Assembly (NCBI GenBank): GCA_020698575.1
Contig: CM036242.1
Coordinates: 11,791,624 to 11,855,623 of the forward strand
From: Bostrychus sinensis
Taxonomy: Eukaryota; Chordata; Actinopteri; Gobiiformes; Eleotridae
Length of the DNA: 64,000 nt
Reading direction: 5' to 3'
Every line of letters begins with the position of its first letter. Position 1 is the first letter of the stretch. The notes beneath the pieces were generated by a model, which was given only the letters and a program-made list of their open reading frames with translations, was not told where the DNA came from and did not search any database. Shown in pieces: positions 11,345 to 22,367 of this stretch. A program made the position numbers and the translations under genes.

Positions 11345-11814
11345 AAGGCCCTTTCACATAGGACGCGGCCGGTGCTCTACATCAGCGGCGCCGCTCCACT
11401 CGGCGGCGGAGAGGGAGCAGACCGCGCAGTTTGTGGGCATGGCAACAACACAGACCAGGAAGTGGTGTTGGCAAGGAGCAGTCGAGGCAAATTTTTAGAA
11501 AGGCAATTTAGCCTTTTATTCTTTAACCATCTCACTGAAAGTAATGTCCAGGACCACCACACTCCTCTCACAGTCACAGCATGAGGGCTACACCCCTGTA
11601 TGCTAGGCTAACTTTCTAACATGACAATAGGAAACTGTCCCGCTTGTACTGCAGACCTTTCAGGCTCTGTGATTGGATGTCCCGAGCTGATGTCACAGCG
11701 TGTTGCACCCAAGTTGAACTTTTTTTAACTTCAGCATGCAGAGGCTTTTACATACAAATCAAAGGAATTCACCGCCGCGCTCGCCGCCTGCCACGTCCTA
11801 TGTAAAAGGGCCTT
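11345..11814. mobile_element. CpG-rich MITE with AAGGCCCTTTNACATAGGACG ends
   Basis: The left end AAGGCCCTTTCACATAGGAC and the inverted right end AAGGCCCTTTTACATAGGAC differ at one base over the first 20. Both continue into CG-rich sequence (GGCGGCG, CGCCGCGC). The interior is non-coding. The flanks give no clear TSD, so the superfamily is unresolved. Its CpG density is far above that of its surroundings. Confidence 0.75.
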
Positions 11815-12096
11815 CTGTCTCTGCCCCTGTCCCCTCTGTCCCCCTCTGTAACGGCTGCTTTTTTAGGGTTAGGGTTTATAATTATAGAAAGCTTATTGTA
11901 TAGGCCAACTACAAAATATACACAAAAACTTCACTTATTAAATTGTGGCTTGTAAAAACATGAATTGGCTAGCAACTTTTGACAAAGACTAATACAGCAG
12001 GTCACCTCTAGAACAGCATTGCATGTTTTACAACCTTTAAAAACATCATCAGACTAAAAGAAAACACTTTACTAGTGCTGTGAAGAAAGAAGTAAA

Positions 12097-12097
12097 G

Positions 12098-12149
<52 letters not shown>
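12097..12149. repeat. (AACT)n microsatellite
   Basis: About 13 tetranucleotide units just left of a family B MITE. Confidence 0.95.
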
Positions 12150-12168
12150 AAATGCTCCGATACTTTCT

Positions 12169-12491
12169 TTAAGTTTTTGTATGATGACATTTTCTTACAA
12201 AATGAACAAAAATAGCTGTGAGGAATCAGCAGAAACAGAGCTATACACAGTTTTTTTGGAAAAGAGCAGACTGGATGAAGAGGGTTTGTTGATTGGTCAG
12301 TGGACGGGGGTTTGAGGAGAGGCGAGGATTTGGTGAACCGAGCGTTTTGAGGTCTCAGAAAGGCCAGATTATTCAAAAAGACATGAATTAAAAAAAATAA
12401 AAAAAACACAACTCCAGGTATGTTTTTGATGAACATTATAACATGGTAGAAAGTTTCAAAAAGTTGATTTAGCAGAATATAGCTCCTTTAA
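12169..12491 (+). mobile_element. TTAA-ended MITE family B
   Basis: TTAA stands at both ends (12169-12172 and 12488-12491). The right subterminal segment, AAAAAGTTGATTTAGCA then CTCCTTTAA, is shared with copies ending at 16791, 28822 and 56920. The central GATTGGTCAGTG and CTCAGAAAGGCC words are shared with the 56765 copy. It has no coding frame. TTAA borders could be a piggyBac-type target duplication or simply part of the terminal repeat. Confidence 0.55.
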
Positions 12492-12559
12492 GGAAAGAGA
12501 GCAGCCAAATGGAACTTTTGTTTAGTTTATTGTGCAGAACCTACCTAGGGATGGAGAGA

Positions 12560-13440
12560 TTATCTATTTAATGATCAGCCATTTATTCAGTCTCTCGGTG
12601 TGCACTGCGAATTTTGGTTTCTTGCTTTTGTGAAGGTTATAATTAGTTACCTTGCCTTATATTATGATGAATGTGCCAGAGGAGGTGGCTGAGAAGAGAG
12701 GTCATTTTAGTCTAATTTATGGGCATTAAAAGACTGCTCTCCTAACAAATTATCATTGTGCAAACAGCATGGTTGTACACTCTGTTAGACACTGTGCTGG
12801 TTTGCAGGCAAAAGGCATCTGTTGCTTGTCTATTGTTGTTGACAGGGGCCAGATGAGTCATAGCTTGTATAAAAATCTAGCACTTTTCCCTCAAGTGCAT
12901 TGGCTCCATGGCGATTAAGTTCTGATGCCTGCAGACGGAAGAATACTGTTAAACATAATTACAGCGCACATTACAGTGAAAAGGTCTGAAGGTGTCTCCG
13001 TCTTGACAGCTGTAGAATGCTATGCAAATAAGAAACACAGCCGCCGACACATTCACTAAGCCACACAACTTCAGCACTATGTATTTTGACATTTGTCACC
13101 TTTATTTTCTGTGGACTGCTCCATCAAATGTAATTATTTTTGCAGAAGCTGGGTTCATAACACAGCTGCTATGTTGCCACAGTCGGGAAATCTCTTTTCT
13201 GCAATAAAACAAGATATTTGTTCAAGGCCATTTCAGGCAAACTGAATATGCAGCTATAATGATATTTCTTTTATTTGCTGCCACTTATCTTTTACAGCTT
13301 GCTGAATGCAAGCTGCTTTAGGCATGAGGTGAAGTGCAGCCCAGATAATGGTCCAGCAAATCACAGGACTAACACTTAGCAGGCGCCTGATAAATATCAC
13401 ATTTGTAATGGGTGCGATTTAAACTTAAAATTTTGCTTCA
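12560..13440. promoter_or_regulatory. Candidate conserved non-coding element
   Basis: A long unique stretch with no repeat ends and even composition. It includes the POU octamer ATGCAAAT in GCTATGCAAATAAG at about 13019, TAATTATTTTTGCAG, and several CAGCTG-like and GATAA words. This is how developmental enhancers look in fish intergenic DNA, but conservation has not been tested. Confidence 0.3.
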
Positions 13441-13508
13441 ACATGCATGGTTTAAGACAGTAAGCTCAGTCTTCTTACTGTTAGATCAAAGTGCTAACCA
13501 CTGCTGTT

Positions 13509-13850
13509 GGGCGGCAGTAGCTCAGGTCGAGATGCTTGCCCGCTAACCCTGAATGTTGGCAGTTTGATACCCGCTACCAGCAATGCATACTGTTGTTGTG
13601 TCCTTGGGCAGGACACTTCACCAACCTTGCCTGTATGAATGTGTCAGTGTGACTGTGTTTGGTGGTTGGAGGGGCCGTAGGCACAAAATGGCGGCCACGC
13701 TTCTGTCAGTCTGTCCCAGGGCAGCTGTGGCTACAGAAGTAGCTCACCACCACTGAGGAGAGAATGAATAATGCACCAAATTGTAAAGTGACTTTAAGTG
13801 CTTAGAAAAGTGCTATAGAAGACTAATGCATTATTTATTATTATTCATTC
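13509..13850 (+). mobile_element. tRNA-derived SINE, near full length
   Basis: Starts GGGCGGCAGTAGCTCAGG (A box inside) with a weak B box GTTTGATACCC about 45 bases on. A body with CTTGGGCAGGACACTTCACC follows, then a tail AAAGTGACTTTAAGTGCTTAGAAAAGTGCTATAGAAG that resembles LINE-derived SINE tails (given here as a position range, 13790-13822). It ends in an ATT-rich run. The copy at 16001 and the reversed copy at 53791-53991 share head and body. Confidence 0.8.
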
Positions 13851-14236
13851 ATTCATTTTCTTCCAATTATTCTCGTTAGGGGTCGCGGGTGACTGGAGCC
13901 TATCCCAGTAACTTTGGGCCATAGGCGGGGTACACCCTGGACAGGAGCCAGCTTGTCGCAGGGCTGACACAGAGACGAACACAGACAGACAACCATTCAC
14001 TCTCACATTCATTCACTAGGGTCAATTTAGAGTCACCAATTCACCTAACACATGCATGTCTTTGGACGGTGGGAGGAAGCCGGAGAACCCGGAGAGAACC
14101 CACGGTAACATGGGGAGGACATGCAGACTCCACCCAGAGAGTTTGTGTGATGGTGTGTTGGTCGGCCCAAGGCTCAAACCCACGATCTCCTTGCTGGGAG
14201 GCCAGAACACTAACCGCTCTGCCACCGTGTACCCTT
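13851..14236 (-). mobile_element. L2-type LINE 3' region
   Basis: Longest L2-like piece here. It starts with an (ATTC)n run that would be the 3' tail of a minus-strand insertion, followed by TTTTCTTCCAATTATTC, GGGGTCGCGGG, GGAGCCTATCCCAG, GTACACCCTGGACAGG, CAATTTAGAGTCACC, GTCTTTGGACGGTGGG and CTAACCGCTCTGCCACC. It is non-coding 3' sequence only, and it directly abuts the SINE tail to its left. Confidence 0.8.
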
Positions 14237-14254
14237 TTTTTATTCATTTTTTAT

Positions 14255-14328
14255 TTTATCTATTATTATTATTATCATTATAATTATTATAATTATAATT
14301 ATTATTATTATTATTATTATTATTATTG

Positions 14329-14364
<36 letters not shown>

Positions 14365-14365
14365 G
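14255..14365. repeat. Compound (ATT)n/(AAT)n microsatellite
   Basis: ATT units change to AAT units near 14327, giving an AT-only block able to form a hairpin. Confidence 0.9.
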
Positions 14366-15510
14366 CTACCATGAATCCCACAACAATCATAATTTGATTG
14401 ACTTCTGGGTCAGGATCCAAAACAAAAAGTCCCTGTTGGCCGCTTCCTTTCCTTCAGATGTCACCACATTTCTAATTTGGGACAGGTTTTTAATGTTGGG
14501 GGACAGGGTGGGACAGAGCAGTTGCTTTAGCCTCTCAGCAAGGAGGTGGTAAGATTGATCCTTTGTCTGGCCACCACACCATTTTTTGGAATGGTGGAAT
14601 TTGCATGTCCTCCCAGTTGTTAACTATTTTTTTCACATACTCACATATGTATGTGTAAAAAAAAAAAAATCCTAAAATTCACTCTTGTGATAATGGACTT
14701 CTGTGACAAAGCCTGACTGAACCTCATTGATATTTCAGTATTTATAGATAAATGTTAATCATATGTGTTCTATTTAACATGAATTTCTGGATGACTGGGT
14801 TATCACAGCTGTTTTTGCATTAGAGGGAAGATATTGTTAGTTTGCCTGCATAAGTTAAGGTAAGTCAATATTACGGTTACATTTTATTTATGATTATGAT
14901 GCAACAGAAAAGTAAAAACATCATCCCTACTGGTTTCATCCAAATGTGTTTTGTACAGATTAAAAAACAGTCACAGTCCCATTGTTCTCCTCTGAAACTC
15001 ACAAAGCATCCTGGTCCATATTAACCATCCAGTGACCATCAATGTCCAATACTTTTCAAAATGCATTGTGGGAAATTTTGAGCACACAACCTTTTATCCA
15101 CTAGCTGTTCAGACACCACTCCAAAATGCATTATCACTATATAGAGCACAACATAGGGATAGGCTCCTGTGTAAGAGGAAGATGAATGAAAGGTTTTTAT
15201 GTTGGAAATAAAATACATGTAAAAAAATAGAATTATCTTTCACCCATTTTTGTTTCATAATTTTTGTTTTTGTTTGTTTTTGAAGATTATAATCATGCAT
15301 GCACTTTGACAATCATCAAAACTTGTTATTTATTGGAAAAACAATGAATACAATGCTTTTGAAAAAAAAAATACAGTGTTAAGCATAGTTTTCTTTTACA
15401 GATTTTTTTTAGAACAACACAGGCTTTATTTAAGAAAACATCATCATCTAGTATTTTCCCTCTCTTGTTTTCAAGAATTATTCATTCTTCCACCATCTCT
15501 CTCTATTTCT
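14366..15510. other. No recognised gene
   Basis: AT-rich sequence. TTGGGACAGG and GGTGGGACAG near 14477-14515 recall the hAT-like words at 8709. Nothing else is supported. Confidence 0.35.
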
Positions 15511-15629
15511 GGAGAGAACTCACAGTAAGACAGGGAGGACACACAGACTCCACACAGAGAGATCATTATCAAACCCACGGTCTCCTTGCTGTGAGACAGG
15601 AGCACTAACCACTCTGCCGCTGTGCTTCC
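15511..15629 (-). mobile_element. L2-type LINE 3' fragment
   Basis: GGAGAGAACTCACAGTAAG, ACAGACTCCACACAGAGAG, CACGGTCTCCTTGCTGTGAG and CTAACCACTCTGCCGC correspond to the inner half of the 13851-14236 copy in the same orientation. Confidence 0.65.
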
Positions 15630-16000
15630 CACTAAGGATTATCTATCGTCCAATCAGCAAAACAGCAGACTGAAGTGTTTTGCTTCATCTTTTCAAAGGG
15701 AAGGAGCAGACTGATGAAACCAAAGACCAAATGCTGACTGAACCTTTACCACACAGTACTTTAGCAGTAGAAAGTTACCTGTGCAGACGTGGATATTATT
15801 GCTTCATGATAAGGTCAAGTGATCAAGCAGCCTCCATTAACTATATCTGGCATCATCATCCACAAGATTATACAGTTTACATAAATAACCTACCTACCAC
15901 TATTAATCAGTCCTAAAGTATTAAAAAATAGATAATTAACAATATTTTAATGAAAGAATAATAAAGTACCAGTGAAGTTTATAATTTTGCATTGCTTTAC
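15630..16000. other. No recognised feature
   Basis: Unique sequence. A 78-codon frame starting at 15680 has no recognisable domain and no gene context. Confidence 0.35.
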
Positions 16001-16280
16001 ATCAGCTCAGTCGGTAGAGGTGTCCGCCCACTAAACCGGAGGTTGGTGGTTTGATCCCCACTACAGCTACTCTGCATGAATCCATTAGTGTGACTGTGTT
16101 TGTTGGGCTGTAGACGCAGAATAACCCACCTTCCATCAGTCTGCCCAGGGCAGAGGTGGCTACAGAAAGTACTCACCACCACTGAGTGTGGCTGAGGAGT
16201 GAATGAATCATACACTTAACTGTAAAGTAACCTTGAGTGTCTAGAAAAGAGCTATTTAAGACTAATGCATTATTATTATG
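16001..16280 (+). mobile_element. tRNA-derived SINE
   Basis: The A box AGCTCAGTCGG and B box GGTTTGATCCCC are better preserved than in the copy at 13509. The body GTGTGACTGTGTTTG and CAGGGCAGAGGTGGCTAC and the tail GAGTGTCTAGAAAAGAGC match that family. The first few head bases are missing. Confidence 0.8.
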
Positions 16281-16341
16281 CTTAAAGTTTATAACTCAAT
16301 ATTGTTAATGTTGAAGTAATGCGTTACTATTTTTTTTATCC

Positions 16342-16791
16342 TTAAAGGGCACATATTATTCTTTTTTAAAATACATTTTGACATATTTTAACATTATATG
16401 TTATTAAAACTTCTGTCAGCTCTCATTGCATTGTAACTACTTGTACTACTGTCTCAAATCTTCTTTTTAGTTCACTTGTGAATAAAGTTGGAAGGATTTA
16501 AGTTCAGACATGAAACGAGGCATACTGAGAAGTGGAGGATTCACAGAGCATAATAAAATGATTAATTAGCACAGCTATTAGCAACATGAAGCTAACAAAT
16601 AAATGAGCTGACATAACGCCCGTGGTTTAAGCGCTATAATTATTAGAACAAGTCTGGTGACAGTGTATGTGCTTTAGAAAGCCACAGCGCTTTTTGGAGA
16701 AGGTGGAGGTTGAGGTATGTTTTGGAGGTGAAAGCAACATTAAAACAGTATACAGCTCAGAAAAGTTGATGTAGCATAGTATGACCATTAA
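16342..16791 (+). mobile_element. TTAA-ended MITE family B
   Basis: TTAAAGGGCACATATTAT at the left; at the right GAAAAGTTGATGTAGC then ATGACCATTAA. The interior word AGCACAGCTATTAGCAA also occurs just right of the foldback at 28536. TTAA borders both ends. No coding frame. Confidence 0.6.
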
Positions 16792-17349
16792 ATAATGCTT
16801 TATGATGTAAGTTATTGTAAAATGCTACAGTTTTACTTATTTGTGCTACATTGCACACTTTTGGTCGAAATTGTACTTTTTAAACTGTTCAGTTCCATTC
16901 TTTTGCTGCTCCTGCTTCTCCATCAAACCTTGAGGTTAATAAAACCGTTCTTTCCTTCATTCAGTCAGCTATAGGCTTTCTGAAGCCACATCTTGAGTGA
17001 GGCCAACACACAAACAAAACTGTGTCCATGAAATGTGAAAATGTTTTACTGAGCCATTATTAACGTATCTTGAGCTCATAAAATAAGAAGCTGAAAAACG
17101 TTTCACTGTTGATGACTCACAGTGAGCAACGTCTGTAGCTGAAAAACAGCCAATTTTGTACCTGTCATTGTTGATATTTATGCACCTAGTTTTGTGCTGA
17201 CCCTACTTTATAGGTGCTGTCTTTAATTTGAGTTACATTGATCATGAGCATTAAGTAGAGAATAACCAATACCTGGGGTGCTGCAAGATAAGCTGACAGC
17301 AATATACATTTTTAATAGATTAACATTAGTCAACAAAAATCTGGTGTAG
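16792..17349. other. No recognised feature
   Basis: Unique sequence with no supported gene. Confidence 0.35.
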
Positions 17350-17548
17350 TTTGGCTTCCTCCCATTGTACAAAGACATGCATGTGTTAGGTAAGCTGGTG
17401 ACTCTAATTGGTTGTCTGTCAGTGTACATCTCCTAGTGTCAGCCAGGCCAACTAACTGGCTATTGGCCGGGGTGTATCCTGCCTAAGGCCTGTAGTTCCT
17501 GGAATAGGCTCCAGACACACACCCCTTAAGAGGAATAAGCAGAACTTG
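17350..17548 (+). mobile_element. L2-type LINE 3' fragment
   Basis: Plus-strand sense: GGCTTCCTCCCATTGTACA, AAGACATGCATGTGTTAGG, GGTGACTCTAATTGG, GGGGTGTATCCTGCC, GGAATAGGCTCCAG and AATAAGCAGAA follow the L2 3' region order toward its end. Confidence 0.7.
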
Positions 17549-17724
17549 ATTGTGTCTGTACAAACAATATCTGGCAAATCCACCAGTGGACATTTACTCT
17601 GGTTGTTGTATTCATAAAAGCAAAACCACAACTGTCAGTATATGTCAATATGATCATTCAATATGTATTTTTTTGTAAATAAAAGTAAAAATTTCATAAT
17701 TATGTTGTAAATACATTTACATGT

Positions 17725-17820
17725 AGCGTCCACCCAGAAATGCCCCACATGGTCTGGGACTCGACCCCAGGACATTTTTGCTGTGAGGTGACCCGACCAC
17801 TATGTCGCTGTGCCGCCAGT
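17725..17820 (-). mobile_element. L2-like LINE fragment
   Basis: GGGACTCGACCCCAGGAC, TTTTTGCTGTGAGGTGAC and CCACTATGTCGCTGTGCC match the inner segment of L2-like 3' regions that encodes no protein. Confidence 0.5.
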
Positions 17821-18089
17821 CTTCAGTACTCAACTAATTTGTATTCTGCAGTCAGTAAGTGTTAGCTACTTTACCTGTACATTCACCTTTTCCTAACCTG
17901 AACGCTATACAAAGCACTTGTTTACTTAAATTCCACCAGCACTTGCATTAATACAACTCGAGACTTTTTTTCTGGCCAGTTCATTGCCAATATCAAATTA
18001 AGGCAATTTTTATTTTCTTCTTTTTTTTTTGTTTTTTTTGTTTTTGTTTTGTTTCCAGCAGCACTTTAGAACATTTCTAGTTCTTGCAG

Positions 18090-18285
18090 TAAATCATGAG
18101 TACAGGTTCAGGCGGGATGACCTTCCTGACCAGTCTCCATTGATGTGGGCTCATGATGCCTGACTTTTTTTTCCTTTTCTTTTTTGTCATATTTTTGTCT
18201 ACATGTCGCCGAATGCCCTTTCTGACGCAAGACTCTTCATTTATTTGGGCTTTGAACCACCACATTATCAGGCCACGTGTTGAGA
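18090..18285. mobile_element. LINE-derived 3' fragment
   Basis: CGGGATGACCTTCCTGACC and GCCGAATGCCCTTTCTGACGC recall the direct and tail segments of a fish LINE 3' region (CCGGATGCCCTTCCTGACGC type). GAAGGGCATCCAGC at about 29093 is the same motif in the opposite orientation. Confidence 0.4.
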
Positions 18286-18677
18286 AATCAAACTAACCAC
18301 TTTGCTGAGAGGTGGCTATCACATAAAAAAATAATTCTTTAAAAAAAATAAAAAAAACTATATTCCATTAGGTGATTTGAAAGGGAATATAAGAGATGCC
18401 ATCTACTTTATTAAGATGACCAAAATGCATCACTAAGTGTGTTGTGCATACCGTTATACTGATATGAGTAGATGTTTAGGCCGTACAAAAAATTGGCGCA
18501 GACGAGCCGTTGCTGAAACAGTGCATTGTGTTCAGGTGGTTAAGTGTGTGCAAGTGCATGGTTTGATTAGATTCCTGGCACTTGCCAACAAGATGAAGGA
18601 AAGAGAGCAGCAGAGTAATTGTTTATCAAGGCAAAGCATTAATTGTTCAATCTGTAAAGGTGCGCATCCGGCGTGAG
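18286..18677. other. No recognised feature
   Basis: Unique sequence. Frames of 79 and 75 codons overlap on opposite strands and match nothing I know. Confidence 0.35.
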
Positions 18678-19397
18678 TAGTGATGGGTCGGTCGCGAACG
18701 AGCCGATACAAGGAGGGCTCTTTAAACTGAATGGTGAAATCTGCGAGCTGATTTTTCAAAAACAGAGCAGATAATAACAGAGATAAGAAACCAGATCAGC
18801 CTCTCTTAGCTGAGGCACTGGGTCTTTCTCAAGGTCAATCTGCTCTGAAAAAATAAGTTCAAAGTTACAGGTAGATAGCTGATGGTGGTTAGTTCAGAGA
18901 GAGACACCTGAAGCGCTTTGGTGCTGCTGTTTTGCACAATGCACTTGTAATATATTTCTGTTATTTATTTTTATTAGGTTATATATTTATGATAAGGTAG
19001 TTTGAGTACTGAAGTCAGCTTTTGCTGATGTTTTTACTTTTTAATACTAAATAAAGCCCTGCTTTTTATTCGGAGTTTGTCTAAATAGATAAAAATGTCA
19101 ACATTGGTTAAGCTTATTATAGGTGTGTTTATATGCTGTGGTTCTGTAAGTGAGTCAGTTTATTAGGTAGTTTCAAAGCAACAAAACCTTTGAATTCTTC
19201 ATTACAATCTATGTATTTGAGATAGATATGAGTACACAACACAACTCATTAGTCAAAACTGTGCTAAATTTGGTTGAAATATAAAAGGTACAGGTGGTAA
19301 CATGTAGTGCCATTTGGGAGCCAAAAGAGCAGGCTCTTTATGGTGAGCCCAGCCAAATGATCCGGCTCACTAAAATGAGCCAAAATTCCCATCACTA
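18678..19397. mobile_element. Non-autonomous hAT-like element, perfect 8-bp TSD
   Basis: Starts TAGTGATGGG and ends CCCATCACTA, a perfect 10-bp terminal inverted repeat, with GAGCC/GGCTC words just inside each end. GGCGTGAG stands directly outside both borders (18670-18677 and 19398-19405). The interior is AT-rich and non-coding. Confidence 0.9.
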
Positions 19398-20186
19398 GGC
19401 GTGAGCACTCTAAGCATGTCCGATGTGACTTTATAGAGTGAATGCCACAGGACCAGAGATTGGTGGGAAAAGCGAGTATGTTTCAGAAGAATGAGTAATG
19501 GTAAAGGTAGTTCTATCAGTATTAGGGCTGCAACAACTAATCAGATTTCAACCAGGAGAGACTTAAAACAAACACAGACAAATGAGTAAAGTGTAACTGA
19601 TGATTTATTGAAGGAATAAACGTTGGCGCTTAGACCCTGACAGGTAGAGACATCAAAAATGAAGGAAGAGTTTGAGAGATTAGCCTAGACATTGGTGGTG
19701 ATGAGGAGGAGACAGAGAGGCTGAGGAGGCTGATGGTTCTGCTGCTGCGATGGATGGGGAAAGGAGATCAGTCTTCCTGGTTAAATTTACAGCTTCATTA
19801 ATCAGTTATAATCAAATGAAAAAATAATTGGCAACTAATTTAGCAACTGATTAATTGCTGTATGAGGTATTCTTAGTTTCTGGAACATGCAATGAGCTGA
19901 GAGAACAGGTTTTATTAAAATGAGCAGTAAAGCCACAGAAAGAGTACACAAGAATGTACATTTTGTGTTTTTGATGAAAAAAATGAAAAATTTTGCATAA
20001 AAAAAATAAATATTTTGTAGTACTGTTACAAATCTTTAACAGGAACTGTAAAGGTCAAGTTTTTAACCACTTGTCTTTGTCAGGGCACCAGGGTCATTGC
20101 ATTTATTTGTGCTTCACTCTCTGGTTATTAATTGATTCATTGTAAAAAGACAGATTACTCCATCCATCCATCCATCTTCTTCCGCT

Positions 20187-21821
20187 TTATCCGGGGCCGG
20201 GTCGCGGAGGCAGCAGTCTAAGCAGGGACACCCAGACATCCCTCTCCCTGGACACTTCCTCCAGCTCCTCAGGAGGAACCCCAAGGCGTTCCCAGGCCAG
20301 CCGAGAGACGTAGTCCCTCCAGCGTGTCCTAGGTCTTCCCCGGGGCCTCCTCCCGGTGGGACATGCCCGGAACACCTCCCCAGGGAGGCGTCCGGGAGGC
20401 ATCCGAAACAGATGCCCGAGCCACCTCAACTGACTCCTCTCGATGTGGAGGAGCAGCGGCTCTACTCCGAGCTCCTCCCGGGTAACCGAGCTCCTCACCT
20501 TATCTCTAAGGGAGCGCCCAGCCACCCTGCGGAGGAAACTCATTTCAGCCGCTTGTATCCGGGATCTTGTCCTTTCGGTCATGACCCAAAGCTCATGACC
20601 ATAGGTGAGAGTAGGAACATAGATCGACCGATAAATCAAGAGCTTCGCCTTTCGACTCAGCTCTTTCTTCACCACAACAGACCGATACAACGACCGCATT
20701 ACTGCAGACGCTGCACCGATCCGCCTGTCGATCTCACGCTCCATCCTTCCCTCACTCGTGAACAAGACCCCGAGATACTTAAACTCCTCCACTTGAGGCA
20801 GGAACTCTCCTCCGACCTGGAGAGGGCAAGCCACCCTTTTCCGGTCGAGAACCATGGCCTCGGACTTGGAGGTGCTGATTCTCATCCCAGCCGCTTCACA
20901 TTCGGCTGCAAACCGCCCCAGTGCACACTGAAGGTCCTGGTTTGATGAAGCCAAAAGGACAACATCATCCGCAAAAAGCAGGGATGAAATCCTGTGGTCC
21001 CCAAACCTGACACCCTCCGGCCCCTGGCTACACCTAGAAATTCTGTCCATAAAAATTATGAACAGAACCGGTGACAAAGGGCAGCCCTGCCGGAGTCCAA
21101 CATGCACCGGAAACAGGTCCGACTTACAACCGGCAATGCGAACCAAACTCCTGCTCCGATCATACAGGGACCGAACAGCCCTTAACAAAGAGCCTCGGAC
21201 CCCATACTCCCAGAGCACCCCCCAAAGGACACTACGAGGGACACGGTCGAACGCCTTCTCCAAATCCACAAAGCACATGTGGACTGGTTGGGCGAACTCC
21301 CACGAACCCTCGAGCACCCGATAGAGGGTGTAGAGCTGGTCCACTGTTCCACGGCCAGGACGAAAACCGCATTGTTCCTCCTGAATCCGAGGTTCGACTA
21401 TCGGCCGAATTCTCCTCTCCAGTACCCTGGAATAGACTTTCCCGGGGAGGCTGAGAAGTGTGATCCCCCTGTAGTTGGAACACACTCTCCGGTCCCCCTT
21501 CTTGAAAAGAGGGACCACCACCCCGGTCTGCCAGTCCAGAGGCACTGTCCCCGACCGCCACGCGATGCTGCAGAGACGTGTCAGCCACGACAGCCCCACA
21601 ACATCCAGGGACTTGAGGTACTCAGGGCGAATCTCATCCACACCCGGTGCCTTGCCACCGAGGAGCTTTTTAACCACCTCGATGACTTCAGCTTGGGTGA
21701 TGGATGAATCCTCCTCCGAGTCCCCAACCTCTGCTTCCTCAACGGAAGACGTGTCGGTGGGATTGAGGAGATCCTCAAAGTATTCCTTCCACCGCCCGAC
21801 AACATCCCCAGTTGACGTCAA
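20187..21821 (-). pseudogene. LINE reverse transcriptase domain
   Basis: 544 uninterrupted codons with the RT blocks in order: VVVPLFKKGD and CSNYRGITLL (about residues 105-125), CFVDLEKAFDRVPR (about 190), GLRQGCPLSPVLF (about 245) and LLFADDVVLLAS (about 285), where FADD is the catalytic box with both aspartates. FKYLGVLFTSEG follows, then a C-terminal region with QLRWLGHLFRMPPGRLPGEVF. It would copy the element's RNA at the nicked target. Because it is cut off from the endonuclease by a stop and a frameshift, I expect no functional product. The opposite strand shows several long frames that merely reflect the GC-rich codons. Confidence 0.9.
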
Positions 21822-21860
21822 CAGCTCCCCACCTCCACTGTAAACAGTGTTGGTGAAGAA

Positions 21861-22367
21861 CTACTTCCCCCTCCTGAGGCGGCGGACGGTTTGCCAGAAT
21901 CTCTTTGAGGCCGACCGATAGTCCTCCTCCATGGCCTCCCCGAACTCCTCCCAGACCCGAGTTTTTGCCTCCACAACCGCCCGGGCTGCAGCACGCTTGG
22001 CCTGCCGGTACCCGTCGGCTGCCTCGGGAGTCCCACAAGCCAGCCAGGCTCGATAGGACTCCTTCTTCAGCCTGACGGCATCCCTTACTTCCGGTGTCCA
22101 CCACCGGGTTCGGGGGTTGCCGCCACGACAGGCACCAGAGACCTTACGGCCACAGCTCCTGACGGCTGCATTGACAATAGAGGCGGAGAACATGGTCCAC
22201 TCGGACTCAATGTCTCCAACCTCCCCCGAGATCTGGTTGAAGCTCTCCCGGAGGTGGGAGTTGAAGACCCCTCTCACAGGAGGCTCAGCCAGACGTTCCC
22301 AACAGACCCTCACAATATTTTGGGCCTGCCGAGTCTGTCCGGCCTCCTCCTCCGCCAGCGGATCCAA
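21861..22367 (-). pseudogene. LINE linker between endonuclease and RT
   Basis: Continues the polyprotein in a shifted frame from about 22330 (NIVRVCWERLAEPPVRGVF) through an Arg/Lys/Ala-rich linker (RWWTPEVRDAVRLKKESYR) to RRLRRGK, where a TAG stops it. A single C-to-T change in a CAG codon would explain this stop. The linker is alpha-helical and basic, as between the endonuclease and RT of RTE-like elements. The first 12 or so codons of the open frame are out-of-frame sequence from the endonuclease end. Confidence 0.75.

Noticed and set aside
13513..13572. tRNA gene
   Set aside because: The head belongs to a repeated SINE with two other copies in the window.
20412..20945. Plus-strand frame of 177 codons and several others opposite the LINE
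   Set aside because: Shadow frames of the GC-rich reverse transcriptase gene; no domain and no independent signal.
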